From an uncultured Sutterella sp. (GTDB taxonomy: Bacteria > Pseudomonadota > Gammaproteobacteria > Burkholderiales > Burkholderiaceae_F): a stretch of 31,953 nucleotides of DNA. Every line of letters starts with the position of its first letter. Positions within the stretch are counted from its first letter, which is position 1. Positions 1 to 7,690 of the stretch are shown in pieces. The notes below the pieces were generated by a model that made no database searches, was not told the origin of the DNA, and worked only from the letters and a program-made list of their open reading frames with translations. The DNA is taken from assembly GCA_905202595.1 (NCBI GenBank), contig CAJKSP010000028.1, positions 1-31,953 on the forward strand, given 5' to 3'. Both the position numbers and the translations under genes were made by a program.

Positions 1-5
1 GGAGA

Positions 6-28
6 GGGGGGGTGGGGGGGGGGGGGGT
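6..28. repeat. Poly-G simple sequence tract upstream of the autotransporter
   Basis: Seven G residues (6-12), one T (13) and then fourteen uninterrupted G residues (14-27) lie 48 bases upstream of the autotransporter ATG at 76. A homopolymer of this length is prone to slipped-strand mispairing. An in-frame TAG at 64-66 shows that the tract is not inside the autotransporter reading frame, so any effect on that gene would be transcriptional, for example by altering promoter spacing. TAACTT at 33-38 could be a poor -10 element, but the matching -35 would fall in or left of the tract, where the window ends. The repeat is certain; its function is inferred. Confidence 0.8.
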
Positions 29-75
29 GCGGTAACTTGAAAAGACAACCTAATCATGGTCGTTAGAGGCTTGGA

Positions 76-2274
76 ATGAAAAAGACTTGGATTTCTGCGG
101 CGATTGCTTGTGCGCTGGTGTCTATGGGTGCTGAGGCTCAGTCGGTAGATATTAAATCTGGTGAAACATATGAAGAAGATTTTGAAGCCGCGACTGCTGA
201 TGATTCATTTAGCAATAGTGGAACGGTAACGAACAGCCGCATTATTCTTAATGGCGGTTCTTTTCAAAACTATGAAAATGCAAGGATTGAAACAGGAGTC
301 CTAGTAGTTCAGAATAATGGTCAGAATATATTTAAAGGCATTATTTCAACGAATGAGTTTGAATATTTGGCGAATGGCGGTGGTTATGCAGAGTTTTCAT
401 CGATCCTTACAGCCAGCCAATTGAAAATTGCGAATGAAAGCGCTTCACAGGCAGGATTAAAGATTTCTGACAAAAATACAATAAGCAACGTCGAAAGCCT
501 TGACGTTGTAAATAATGGCGGTGGAAGAACGCGTCTGCAAATTAATGCAGAAAAACTTGATTATCAGGGCGTCATCAATCTGAATGCAAACCAAACGGCT
601 GGCGATGCTGCTCTCGAATTTTATACAGACAATTATAACAATGCGATAAATCGAGGCACTGTTACTTTAGCAAAGGTGGTAAGCAATACTGTCTCTGGCG
701 GCTCTGCCTTTGTTCAAATGAACACTGCTGGCTCTTTAACTATTGGCGACCTTCAAGTAGAGTCTGGAAAACTGAATCTTCAGACTATCGGCGTTACATC
801 GGGTTATCATGAAGCGGCTGCGACATTCAATTTAAGTCATATTGCTGTGGGACCAGAGGCAACCTTGAGGCTTGCTATTTATGGATCAGGGGATACTATT
901 CAGAGATCAGCTATCGCTAAAGGTGAAACTATCAACATCGATTTGTCCAAAGGCGCTTCTATTGATTTCGGAGGTTGGAATAAAGCAAGCGATACAGAAT
1001 GGCGTCCAGATCTCATCACCATTGATGCTGATGAGATAAATATTAATATTGCTGATTCAGACAGCAACAATTTTGTTTACTTTGCTAAAAAGACCGATGG
1101 CTCTGGTCTTCAAACGAATTCTGAGAACATCCATGTCATAGCTGCGGATGCCAATAATACCGGCGATGCGATTGCCGATTTGGAAAAATTGGCTGAGATT
1201 GTTAAGACTAACTACAAGGATGCTAATAAGCAGAATCATCCCGAATGCCTCCCTGGTGTCCAGTTGGAGCAGCAGGCGAGCGATTTGTACGATGCCGCTT
1301 ACGGCGAAGTTGGCGAAGGAGTGATCAACGAAGCCGGCGACTGTATCAATTGCGGCGTGACCAATGTGCGCACAGTTGCCAATCCGAATGTCAACGGCAT
1401 TGCAGAGATGACGACCTTGGGCCTGCATGTTTGGCGCAATGAAATCGACGACATGCATCGGCGTCTTGGAGAGCTTCGAGACAGTTCGGCAGATGCGAAC
1501 GGCCTTTGGACCCGCATCTACAACGGCAAAGCCAGCTTCGGCGGACAGGACATTACGAACAAGTACACCGCATTCCAGTTCGGCTACGACCATCAGGTGA
1601 CGCCTGGCTTCTGGCTTGGCGGCGCGATGTCCTACACCTACGGCGACAACGACTTCCGTTACGGCGGCGGCGACAGCAATCTGCTCGCGTTCACCGGCTA
1701 CGGCTCCTGGCTTTGGGACAGCGGCATCTACCTCGACGTCACAGGCAAGATCGGCCGCATGAAGAATTCGTTCGACATTGCGCTCAACGACATCCGCTCG
1801 TCCGGCAACTATCACACCAATGCCGTGAGCATTTCGGCAGAGCTCGGCTGGCGCTTCTATCCGCTGAACAACGTTTTCGTCGAGCCGCAGCTGGAGATGT
1901 GGTACGGCCACGTCTTTGATGCGCAGTACGAAACGTCGACGGGCGTGAGCGTTGATCAGGCTTCGACGGAATCTCTGGTCGGCCGTGCCGGCGTAAAGCT
2001 CGGCATCAAGTGCCCGAACAACCGCGGCTCCGCCTTCATCAAGGCGTCGGTTCTCCATGACTGGCAGGGCGATGCGGACTTCCGCTTCGGCAAGAGCGGC
2101 GCTGCTTCCCGCACGATCTCCGAGGAGCTCGGCGGCACCTGGTACGAGTACGGCATCGGCGCCGATCTCAATGCCACGAATCAGCTGCACTTCTGGGCAG
2201 ATCTTGAACGCGGCGAAGGCGGCGAAGTGGATACGGACTATCGTGTGACGGTCGGCATGCGCTACAGCTATTGA
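76..2274 (+). CDS. Autotransporter (type V secretion) outer-membrane protein
   Basis: This 732-residue protein should cross the inner membrane by Sec and insert a C-terminal beta-barrel in the outer membrane, presenting its passenger outside. Residues 1-22 are a signal peptide (charged MKK, hydrophobic core, A-E-A-Q cleavage region). Residues about 23-385 form a Ser/Asn/Gly-rich passenger typical of a beta-helix. A linker with HVWRNEIDDMHRRLGELR precedes a barrel of about 255 residues with alternating aromatic strands that ends in Tyr-Ser-Tyr, the usual aromatic C-terminus for BamA recognition. The ATG at 76 follows AGAGG at 65-69. The passenger half is clearly A+T-rich and the barrel half G+C-rich, suggesting a mosaic gene. 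Cys391 and a C-x-x-C pair (Cys423, Cys426) sit just before the linker, which is unusual for autotransporters. The passenger's ligand or activity cannot be read from the sequence. Confidence 0.88.
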   Translation: MKKTWISAAIACALVSMGAEAQSVDIKSGETYEEDFEAATADDSFSNSGTVTNSRIILNGGSFQNYENARIETGVLVVQNNGQNIFKGIISTNEFEYLANGGGYAEFSSILTASQLKIANESASQAGLKISDKNTISNVESLDVVNNGGGRTRLQINAEKLDYQGVINLNANQTAGDAALEFYTDNYNNAINRGTVTLAKVVSNTVSGGSAFVQMNTAGSLTIGDLQVESGKLNLQTIGVTSGYHEAAATFNLSHIAVGPEATLRLAIYGSGDTIQRSAIAKGETINIDLSKGASIDFGGWNKASDTEWRPDLITIDADEININIADSDSNNFVYFAKKTDGSGLQTNSENIHVIAADANNTGDAIADLEKLAEIVKTNYKDANKQNHPECLPGVQLEQQASDLYDAAYGEVGEGVINEAGDCINCGVTNVRTVANPNVNGIAEMTTLGLHVWRNEIDDMHRRLGELRDSSADANGLWTRIYNGKASFGGQDITNKYTAFQFGYDHQVTPGFWLGGAMSYTYGDNDFRYGGGDSNLLAFTGYGSWLWDSGIYLDVTGKIGRMKNSFDIALNDIRSSGNYHTNAVSISAELGWRFYPLNNVFVEPQLEMWYGHVFDAQYETSTGVSVDQASTESLVGRAGVKLGIKCPNNRGSAFIKASVLHDWQGDADFRFGKSGAASRTISEELGGTWYEYGIGADLNATNQLHFWADLERGEGGEVDTDYRVTVGMRYSY

Positions 2275-2290
2275 TGCCTCGCAGACAGCC

Positions 2291-2317
2291 CCCTCAGCTC
2301 AGCCTGAGAGCTGAGGG
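2291..2317 (+). other. Perfect hairpin downstream of the autotransporter stop codon
   Basis: CCCTCAGCTC (2291-2300) pairs perfectly with GAGCTGAGGG (2308-2317) across a seven-base loop, 16 bases after the stop codon. No T-run follows, so by itself it is not a canonical intrinsic terminator. It may stabilise the transcript's 3' end ahead of the true terminator at 2366-2403. Confidence 0.55.
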
Positions 2318-2365
2318 CTTCAAAGCGCGGCCTGTCTTGGCGCTTTGAGGATTTCCGTCAGGCGC

Positions 2366-2403
2366 GCTCGGCCAGATCCCGCCGGATTTGGCCGGGCTTT
2401 TTT
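2366..2403 (+). terminator. Rho-independent terminator of the autotransporter gene
   Basis: GCTCGGCCAGATCC (2366-2379) pairs with GGATTTGGCCGGGC (2384-2397) across a CGCC tetraloop, with only G-U wobbles, and six T residues follow at 2398-2403. The T-run is on the plus strand, so it terminates the autotransporter transcript. It ends seven bases before the 3' end of the convergent ATPase gene. Confidence 0.88.
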
Positions 2404-2410
2404 GTGCGCT

Positions 2411-3679
2411 TCAGAAAAGATCGGCCAAATCCGGCAGCGCGCTGGCTGCAGCAGCGGCTTCCTTTTCCTCATCGGCATCGGAAGCGACGCGCCAATTCCA
2501 AGGCGCAAAGACGGCGCTTCCCGATTCAAGCTCTCTGTTCGCGCGGAGCGCCGAGAAGCCGGTCGCTCCGCGAAGGGCGCCGGCTTCTCGCACGGCGAGA
2601 ATCATTCGGCCGGCGCCTTCTTCGGGAAGCGTTTCGGCGCGAGCCTGATAGGTGGCTGCCGCGAACTTGGGCTCGAGCCCCTCGAGCGCGTCGTCGATGA
2701 AGACCGTTGCCGGCCGATCGGGATCTGAGAGCGATCGCAGCGCCGGCAAGAGATCGAGAAGCCGCCGCAATCCGGCGCCTTCCAGAGAAAGCGGAATTCG
2801 AACGGGCCGGTTGCTTCCTTCATAGACGGCGACAATTTGAAGCGCTTTCAGGCTGCGCGCGTCATCGTCATAAGTCGCGAGCGCCCGGCCGCCGAGGCCG
2901 TCCTCCACGACGGCCGTGCTGCCGGGCCATCCTTCCAGCGCCTCGCAGAGGGGGCGGTCAAGGCGCGCGGGAAGCGGGCCGAAGTCGATGGGGACGGTGG
3001 CGAGCGCCGTCAGGCCTCGGCTTCGGAACAGCGCGGCGAGCGCGGGAAGGAGCTTCTCGGCTTCGCCCGGCGCCATCAGAAAGCCGTCGCTCCCGTTGCC
3101 GTCGAGCCCCGGAAAGGTCATGTTCTCAAAAGTGCGGCGGATGCCGTCGAGCACCGAGCCCTGCCGCTCGATGAAGGCCGGCAGGAAAAGCCGGCTCTCC
3201 TGCAGCATGGCGGCCGTCTGTGCGGCGGCGTCGTAGGTGAGGAGCTCGCCCTCGAAGTCGATTTCTGCGCCGCGGCGGTCGAGAAGGAGCGAGTCGCCGC
3301 CCCGGAGCACTTCTTCAAGCCGCTCTTCGGCAATGCGTCCTTCTGCGACGGCAAAGTGGTAGCGCCACACGCGGCCGGCTTCCAGAAAAAGAAAGCCGAA
3401 GGCCGTTGGCGTCCGACTCTGCTTAGCGCCCGCCAAGGCAAAGGCGAGATGCGGAGAATGTCGGCCCAGGACCGTTCGTCCGAGAAAGAGATCCCGCGCC
3501 AGGCGAATCCCCTTCAGAAAAGCGGTCTTGCCGGAGCCGGAAGGTCCGCAGATGACTGCGCCAGGCCGCACGTCTTCGGGTTCGGCAAGGTATAGCGATG
3601 AAGCGGGCTTGTCGAAAAGCGAAACGGCGGCTTCATGAAGAAAGGGGCCGCAGTTCGCGGCGCTGGCGCTGAGAAGCAT
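2411..3679 (-). CDS. AAA15-type (ABC-like) ATPase, orphan
   Basis: This 422-residue protein has the general plan of the AAA15/OLD-like ATPases (COG1106 type). The N-terminal strand (MLLSASAANCGPFLHEAAVS) matches the family's usual opening. Walker A is GPSGSGKT at residues 45-52, a long insert follows, and a C-terminal TVFIDDALEGLEP segment replaces the usual Walker B F-I-D-E-x-x-x-G-L. The second acidic residue is therefore Asp where most relatives have Glu, which could change hydrolysis rate. Relatives often work in abortive infection or with a partner protein. No partner such as an RloB-like or DUF4276 protein is adjacent. The gene is convergent with the autotransporter and divergent from the EamA gene. 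The ATG at 3679 is preceded by a weak CGGAG. The ATPase fold is well supported; the role is unknown. Confidence 0.72.
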   Translation of the reverse strand: MLLSASAANCGPFLHEAAVSLFDKPASSLYLAEPEDVRPGAVICGPSGSGKTAFLKGIRLARDLFLGRTVLGRHSPHLAFALAGAKQSRTPTAFGFLFLEAGRVWRYHFAVAEGRIAEERLEEVLRGGDSLLLDRRGAEIDFEGELLTYDAAAQTAAMLQESRLFLPAFIERQGSVLDGIRRTFENMTFPGLDGNGSDGFLMAPGEAEKLLPALAALFRSRGLTALATVPIDFGPLPARLDRPLCEALEGWPGSTAVVEDGLGGRALATYDDDARSLKALQIVAVYEGSNRPVRIPLSLEGAGLRRLLDLLPALRSLSDPDRPATVFIDDALEGLEPKFAAATYQARAETLPEEGAGRMILAVREAGALRGATGFSALRANRELESGSAVFAPWNWRVASDADEEKEAAAAASALPDLADLF

Positions 3680-3890
3680 GAACGTGAAGCTCCGGCAGAA
3701 AGGACGGCGCCTGCGAGCGGGACAGGCGGCAGGACAGGTCGGCGTTCGCGCTTGCGCGCCGCCGCCCTATGCCGTCGATTCTAGAAGATCGAATCCATCT
3801 GGCGGATAGGGGGATTGGCGTCCCAGCAGACGCTTGCCGCGCTAGAGTGAAGGCTTCGCTCTTCATTTTTCATTCCTCATTCCTTTCGCC
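3680..3890. promoter_or_regulatory. Divergent intergenic region between the ATPase and EamA genes
   Basis: These 211 bases separate two divergent genes and should hold both promoters. No convincing -35/-10 pair could be picked by eye. The stretch from 3863 to 3890 is pyrimidine-rich, and no Shine-Dalgarno sequence precedes the EamA ATG. Confidence 0.35.
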
Positions 3891-4796
3891 ATGCTTCGCA
3901 GCTTCTGGATGCTCTCCGCATCGTTTTTCTTTGCGCTCATGGCTGCCTGCAACAAGCTTGCGGCTGCAGATGGCTTAGGCTCCTACGAGCTTGTCTTCTA
4001 TCGGCAGGTCTTTTCCATGGCCGCCATTGCCGTCTGGGTCTTTGCGACCGGACGCACGCTGAAGACGAAGCACTGGACCGGACACCTGAAGCGGAGCCTT
4101 CTCGGCAACCTCTCGCTCGTCATCTGGTTCTGGTCGATTGCGAGGCTGCCGCTCGGCACGGCGATGACGCTCAACTACACGAATCCGCTCTTCATGGCGG
4201 CGATTGTGGCGGCGCTTGCCGTGTGGCGCGGTGAGAAGCTCGAATGGGTTCTTCTCGGCTGCGTGGCGGCGGGCTTCTGCGGCGTCGCGCTGGTGCTCCA
4301 TCCGGAGACGGGATCGAGCGACCTCGGCGTCGGTCTCATCGGACTTTCTTCGGGGTTCTTTGCGGCCGTCACGCAGTTTCAGATCCGGCAGCTGGCCGTG
4401 CTGAAGGAGCCCGTCTGGCGCATCGTCTTCTACTTCTCGCTCACAGGCACGATTGCAGGCCTCATCGGACATTGGGCAGTCGAAGGGCCGCTCACGCCGC
4501 TTACGGCCGCCAATGCGCTGCCGCTCTTCGGCATGGGCCTCTGCGGACTGCTCGCGCAGCTCTCGCTCACGCGTGCCTGGGGCGGCTCGAGCCTGCTTCT
4601 CACGAGCTCGCTGCAGTATTCGGCAATCGTCTTTGCCGCCGTGATTGGATTCTTGGCCTTCGGCGAGCCGCTCTCGCTGCTCGAAGGCGCGGGCATTGCG
4701 CTCATCATTGCGGCGGCGCTCGCCGCGACGCTCGAAACGAAGCGCGCGGAGGCTCGGCGCGCTGAAGCGCTGAAGGCGGGGCGCAACGGCGCCTGA
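3891..4796 (+). CDS. EamA/DMT-family inner-membrane transporter
   Basis: This 301-residue protein consists almost entirely of hydrophobic helices, about ten in the two-times-five EamA arrangement. It opens directly with a transmembrane helix (MLRSFWMLSASFFFALMAAC). The conserved NYTNPLF segment lies at the end of the first repeat, near residues 94-100. It should export or exchange a small metabolite across the inner membrane; family members carry amino acids, nucleotides, SAM or drugs, and the substrate cannot be told from sequence. The C-terminal tail is basic and Ala-rich, ending in the cytoplasm. There is no good Shine-Dalgarno before the ATG at 3891. A TetR regulator follows 159 bases later on the same strand and may control it. 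Confidence 0.85.
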   Translation: MLRSFWMLSASFFFALMAACNKLAAADGLGSYELVFYRQVFSMAAIAVWVFATGRTLKTKHWTGHLKRSLLGNLSLVIWFWSIARLPLGTAMTLNYTNPLFMAAIVAALAVWRGEKLEWVLLGCVAAGFCGVALVLHPETGSSDLGVGLIGLSSGFFAAVTQFQIRQLAVLKEPVWRIVFYFSLTGTIAGLIGHWAVEGPLTPLTAANALPLFGMGLCGLLAQLSLTRAWGGSSLLLTSSLQYSAIVFAAVIGFLAFGEPLSLLEGAGIALIIAAALAATLETKRAEARRAEALKAGRNGA

Positions 4797-4923
4797 AAGG
4801 CGCGGCTTCAAAAGTGAATTCCGAGAAAGACCGCAGACCAGGCTCAGGCAGCGCAAACGAAGCGCGATGAACGGCTGCGGCAGCCGCCTTGCCGCCGGGC
4901 CGGATTGCTAAACTCGCTCGACG

Positions 4924-4933
4924 AATGTTCATT
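4924..4933. promoter_or_regulatory. Short dyad upstream of the TetR gene, possible operator
   Basis: AATG and CATT form an inverted repeat around TT, 23 bases upstream of the preferred tetR ATG at 4956. TetR-family proteins commonly bind such A+T-rich dyads in their own promoters. The arms are only four bases long, so this is a weak candidate. It overlaps the longer alternative reading frame that begins with TTG at 4905, which favours the later start. Confidence 0.3.
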
Positions 4934-4955
4934 TTTGAGTGTCATCGAGCCGTTC

Positions 4956-5603
4956 ATGCCTACGCCTAAAGCCGTCAAGACGCGCGCTCATCTTCTGAGC
5001 ATGGCCAAGAAGATCATCCTCGAGGAGGGCATTTCCCGACTCTCCATGGATCGTCTGGCCGAGCAGGCGGAGATGAGCAAAGGCGCCGTGATGTACCACT
5101 TCAAGACGAAGCGCGCGCTTCTGGCGGCGCTGCTTGAGGACTATGCCGATCACCTCGACGCGCAGCTCAAGCTCTGCGAATCGCGCTGGAGCGGCGCGCC
5201 CGAAGAGACGATCATGCCGGGCTACATCGACTGGTTTCGCGCGTTCGACCGCGACAATCAGGGCTGGGCCCTCATCGGGACGAGCCTTCTCGCGGAAACG
5301 CAGCGCGATCCGGAGCTCGGCGTGCCCGTTCAGGATTGGTACCGCCGCCTTTTCGACCGGCTTCGCGCCATGCCTGAAGCGCTCCGTCCCAAGGCTTTTC
5401 TATCCATCATGGCGCTTGAAGGGCTCTTCTTCACGCATAAGTTCGCGCTTGACCAAATTTCGCCGGCCGAAAAGCACGAGGTCTGCGAAACGATCCTGAG
5501 CTTTTTTGCTGCTGGGAAGCCGAATCCCGCAGCCAACGCGTCGCCTGCACGCGAAGAGCCGCCTGAAGCGGTGCACGCCGGCAGGGCGGCGCATCCGCTT
5601 TAG
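4956..5603 (+). CDS. TetR/AcrR-family transcriptional regulator
   Basis: This 215-residue regulator has an N-terminal TetR DNA-binding domain. The sequence ISRLSMDRLAEQAEMSKGAV followed by MYHFKTKRALLAA is the canonical helix-turn-helix with its Y-x-F-x-x-K hallmark. The remaining residues should form the helical ligand-binding and dimerisation domain. The last 30 residues are Ala/Pro-rich and probably disordered. The frame is open back to a TTG at 4905, but family members start close to the helix before the helix-turn-helix, so the ATG at 4956 (MPTPKAVKTR) is preferred. It lies downstream of an EamA transporter on the same strand and may be its regulator, an inference from position only. The ligand is unknown. 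Confidence 0.9.
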   Translation: MPTPKAVKTRAHLLSMAKKIILEEGISRLSMDRLAEQAEMSKGAVMYHFKTKRALLAALLEDYADHLDAQLKLCESRWSGAPEETIMPGYIDWFRAFDRDNQGWALIGTSLLAETQRDPELGVPVQDWYRRLFDRLRAMPEALRPKAFLSIMALEGLFFTHKFALDQISPAEKHEVCETILSFFAAGKPNPAANASPAREEPPEAVHAGRAAHPL

Positions 5604-5636
5604 GCAGCGCCTCGCAGAGAGCGGCAGGACGTCGAA

Positions 5637-7025
5637 TCACACGTCAAAAGGCTCAGGGAGCGTCAGCTCCACCGCTGCGCCCGTCAGCGGGTCGGGAAAG
5701 GCGATGCTTGCAGCATGCAGGCAGAGGGGCGTCTGCGGCGTTTCAGCAAGGAGGCCGGCCGGGCTGTAGTAGGGGTCGCCGTCGATCGGCGCGCCGAGGC
5801 CGAGCGCATGCGCGGCGTGCAGCCTCAGCTGGTGCGTGCGGCCTGTGAGAGGCTCGAATTCGACGAGCGTGCGCCCGTCATGCGAGCTCAGCCGGCGCCA
5901 GCGCGTGCGCGAAGGACGGCCGCCGAGCGCTGCGCACTGCCGAAGCCGGTCGAGGGGATCGGTAGCGATCGGGAAGTCGACGAGTCCTTCTTCTGCGGGA
6001 AGTTCGCCGAGCAGACGCGCGCGATACCGCTTCTTGACGCGTCCTTCCCGAAAGGCCGCCATGAGTCCCTGGGTTGCATCGAGGCGCTTTGAAAAGATGA
6101 GGATGCCTGACGTGTCCATGTCGAGGCGGTGCACGGCCGTGAGGGGCGAGCCCGTCATGCGGGACGCGAGCGTCATGGCGTTGGCGAGCCCCTGCGTGCC
6201 CGGCACGGAAAGAAGCCCCGAGGGCTTCGCGACGGCGATCCATCCCGCCGTCTCAGCGAGAATCGTTGGGCGTTTCTCGGTCCATGCCGGATCGGCGCGC
6301 CGCGGGTCGGGCGCCTGATCGATGCCTTCAAGCAGGCGTTCGATCAGAGGCTTTCCGGTTGTCCGAGGCGTGATCGACATGCCGGAGAACTTGACGTGCT
6401 GAGGCGGCGTCGGGCCTTCCCACCACTCGATGAAGGCGACGGGGCGCCGAACGAGGCCCGAAGCGGCGTCGCGGTTGCGCTCGAGAATGACGCAGGCGGC
6501 TGGCGACCCTGCCGCCATCAGGAGCGCCATGTTCCAGTGGGCATGCGTCAGGTTGAGTCCCTTGCCGCCGCCGCGCGCAATGCGCTCCGGCCGCAGGGCG
6601 CGCAGCTTGTCCGCGAGCTCGAGGAGCGTTGACTGCTCGCCGCGTCCGTTGATGAGGACGGTGTGCGCCGCCATCGGCCGGAAGACCTCGTCGGGCGAGA
6701 CGCCTGCCAGGCGGTCGGCGCGAGGGAGCTTTTCGCCGGGCTCGATCGGCGGCGCGGTATAGGGCTCGAGCGACCAGTAGCAGCCGTCTTCGCCGGCCGG
6801 GCCGGCCACGACCAGCGCGGCGGCGCGGCCCGCAAAGCCCGCCGGAACGAAGCCTGCGGCCTTTACGGCTCGCTGCGCCCGAAGCGCGGCGGGCGCTGGC
6901 GCCCCGAACCAGAGGCTCGGCAGCGGCTGCAGGCGTTCGGCGGGCGAGAGCGATTCAGCAAAGGCAAGGTAGGGCATGGCGGCAGAGGGAAAGGGAAGAA
7001 TCTGGCGAGGACTTGCATGCGGCAT
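5637..7025 (-). CDS. RluA-family pseudouridine synthase with N-terminal extension
   Basis: This cytoplasmic enzyme converts uridine to pseudouridine in RNA. The hallmark HRLDMDTSG motif places the catalytic aspartate at residue 302, numbering from the ATG at 7025. The catalytic domain covers about residues 235-462 (from the KPSGLLSVPG segment). The first 230 residues form an extension of the kind seen in some proteobacterial RluA-like proteins. The frame is open to an ATG at 7067, but the ATG at 7025 overlaps the stop codon of the upstream gene as TGATG, a classic translational-coupling junction, and is preferred (462 residues). Family-level identity is secure. Whether the target is 23S rRNA, tRNA or another RNA cannot be decided here. 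Confidence 0.88.
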   Translation of the reverse strand: MPHASPRQILPFPSAAMPYLAFAESLSPAERLQPLPSLWFGAPAPAALRAQRAVKAAGFVPAGFAGRAAALVVAGPAGEDGCYWSLEPYTAPPIEPGEKLPRADRLAGVSPDEVFRPMAAHTVLINGRGEQSTLLELADKLRALRPERIARGGGKGLNLTHAHWNMALLMAAGSPAACVILERNRDAASGLVRRPVAFIEWWEGPTPPQHVKFSGMSITPRTTGKPLIERLLEGIDQAPDPRRADPAWTEKRPTILAETAGWIAVAKPSGLLSVPGTQGLANAMTLASRMTGSPLTAVHRLDMDTSGILIFSKRLDATQGLMAAFREGRVKKRYRARLLGELPAEEGLVDFPIATDPLDRLRQCAALGGRPSRTRWRRLSSHDGRTLVEFEPLTGRTHQLRLHAAHALGLGAPIDGDPYYSPAGLLAETPQTPLCLHAASIAFPDPLTGAAVELTLPEPFDV

Positions 7026-7690
7026 CAGCGCATGCTGCTGGGAATGGCGATCTGATTCGGCATCCAAGGCGCTGCGCTCCCCTGGGTCGGCAGCAGGCTT
7101 TGATTGCGGCAGACGGCTTGGAGGAGGAGATCTTCAACGCTCTCTTTGCGCGGAAAGCGCCATTCGGCATCTTCGGTGCGGGGCGGCTTCGAAAGTCCGC
7201 TCCCCGCGCCGAAATGGCCGTCGGTCTCGTAGAGCCGCAGCGTCCTCACGGCCAGATAGTTGCAGTCCAACTGATAAAGCGAAGCAAGGCTGCGTGCGGC
7301 GCTCTGGGGAAGCCGGCCGTCCTTGTAGGCGGTTTGGAGCATCCAGGCGCGGTCGCTTTCGATCGGATCCAATCCGTAGCAGACAAAGCCTCGGCGCTGC
7401 CTGTTGTCCAGACAGAGCCAGCCATTTTTCTCATAGATGGCGCGCTGGCCCGCATCGAGGCGGCGCAGCGCGAAGCCGTGGGCTTCAATAGGTTTGCCGC
7501 GCATTTCAAATGCATCGGCCATGCCGCTGCTCAGGAAGGCGGCTTCCGGAATCTTCGCCGGGAAGTCGACGGCTTCTGCTTCGCCGAGCCGCCGGCTCTG
7601 CTCGACAGGTGAAGCGCCGGCGGGGGATGCTGCGGCGGCCAGGGCGCAGGCGGCTGCCAGCGCAGAGGCAAGAAAAGTGGCGCGTGTCAT
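7025..7690 (-). CDS. Exported protein, surface-adhesin-E-like domain
   Basis: This 221-residue protein has a clear Sec signal peptide (residues 1-26, Ala-rich core ending A-G-A-S). The mature part carries a C-terminal region around residues 130-195 with LYQLDCNYLAVRTLRLYETD, a WRFP segment and a VCRNQ ending. This pattern of an Asp-Cys, a strand repeat and a late Cys resembles the small 'surface-adhesin protein E' domain of Gram-negative exported proteins. Four cysteines in the mature chain could form disulfides in the periplasm. There is no lipobox. It is the first gene of a two-gene unit and overlaps the pseudouridine synthase start by one base. The domain call is by eye, so the function remains tentative. 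Confidence 0.6.
   Translation of the reverse strand: MTRATFLASALAAACALAAAASPAGASPVEQSRRLGEAEAVDFPAKIPEAAFLSSGMADAFEMRGKPIEAHGFALRRLDAGQRAIYEKNGWLCLDNRQRRGFVCYGLDPIESDRAWMLQTAYKDGRLPQSAARSLASLYQLDCNYLAVRTLRLYETDGHFGAGSGLSKPPRTEDAEWRFPRKESVEDLLLQAVCRNQSLLPTQGSAAPWMPNQIAIPSSMR

Noticed and set aside
2552..2590. Perfect 11-base inverted repeat CGAGAAGCCGG/CCGGCTTCTCG inside the ATPase gene
   Set aside because: It falls within well-formed coding sequence (REAGALRGATGFSA) and is explained by synonymous G+C-rich codons. There is no T-run and no gene boundary.
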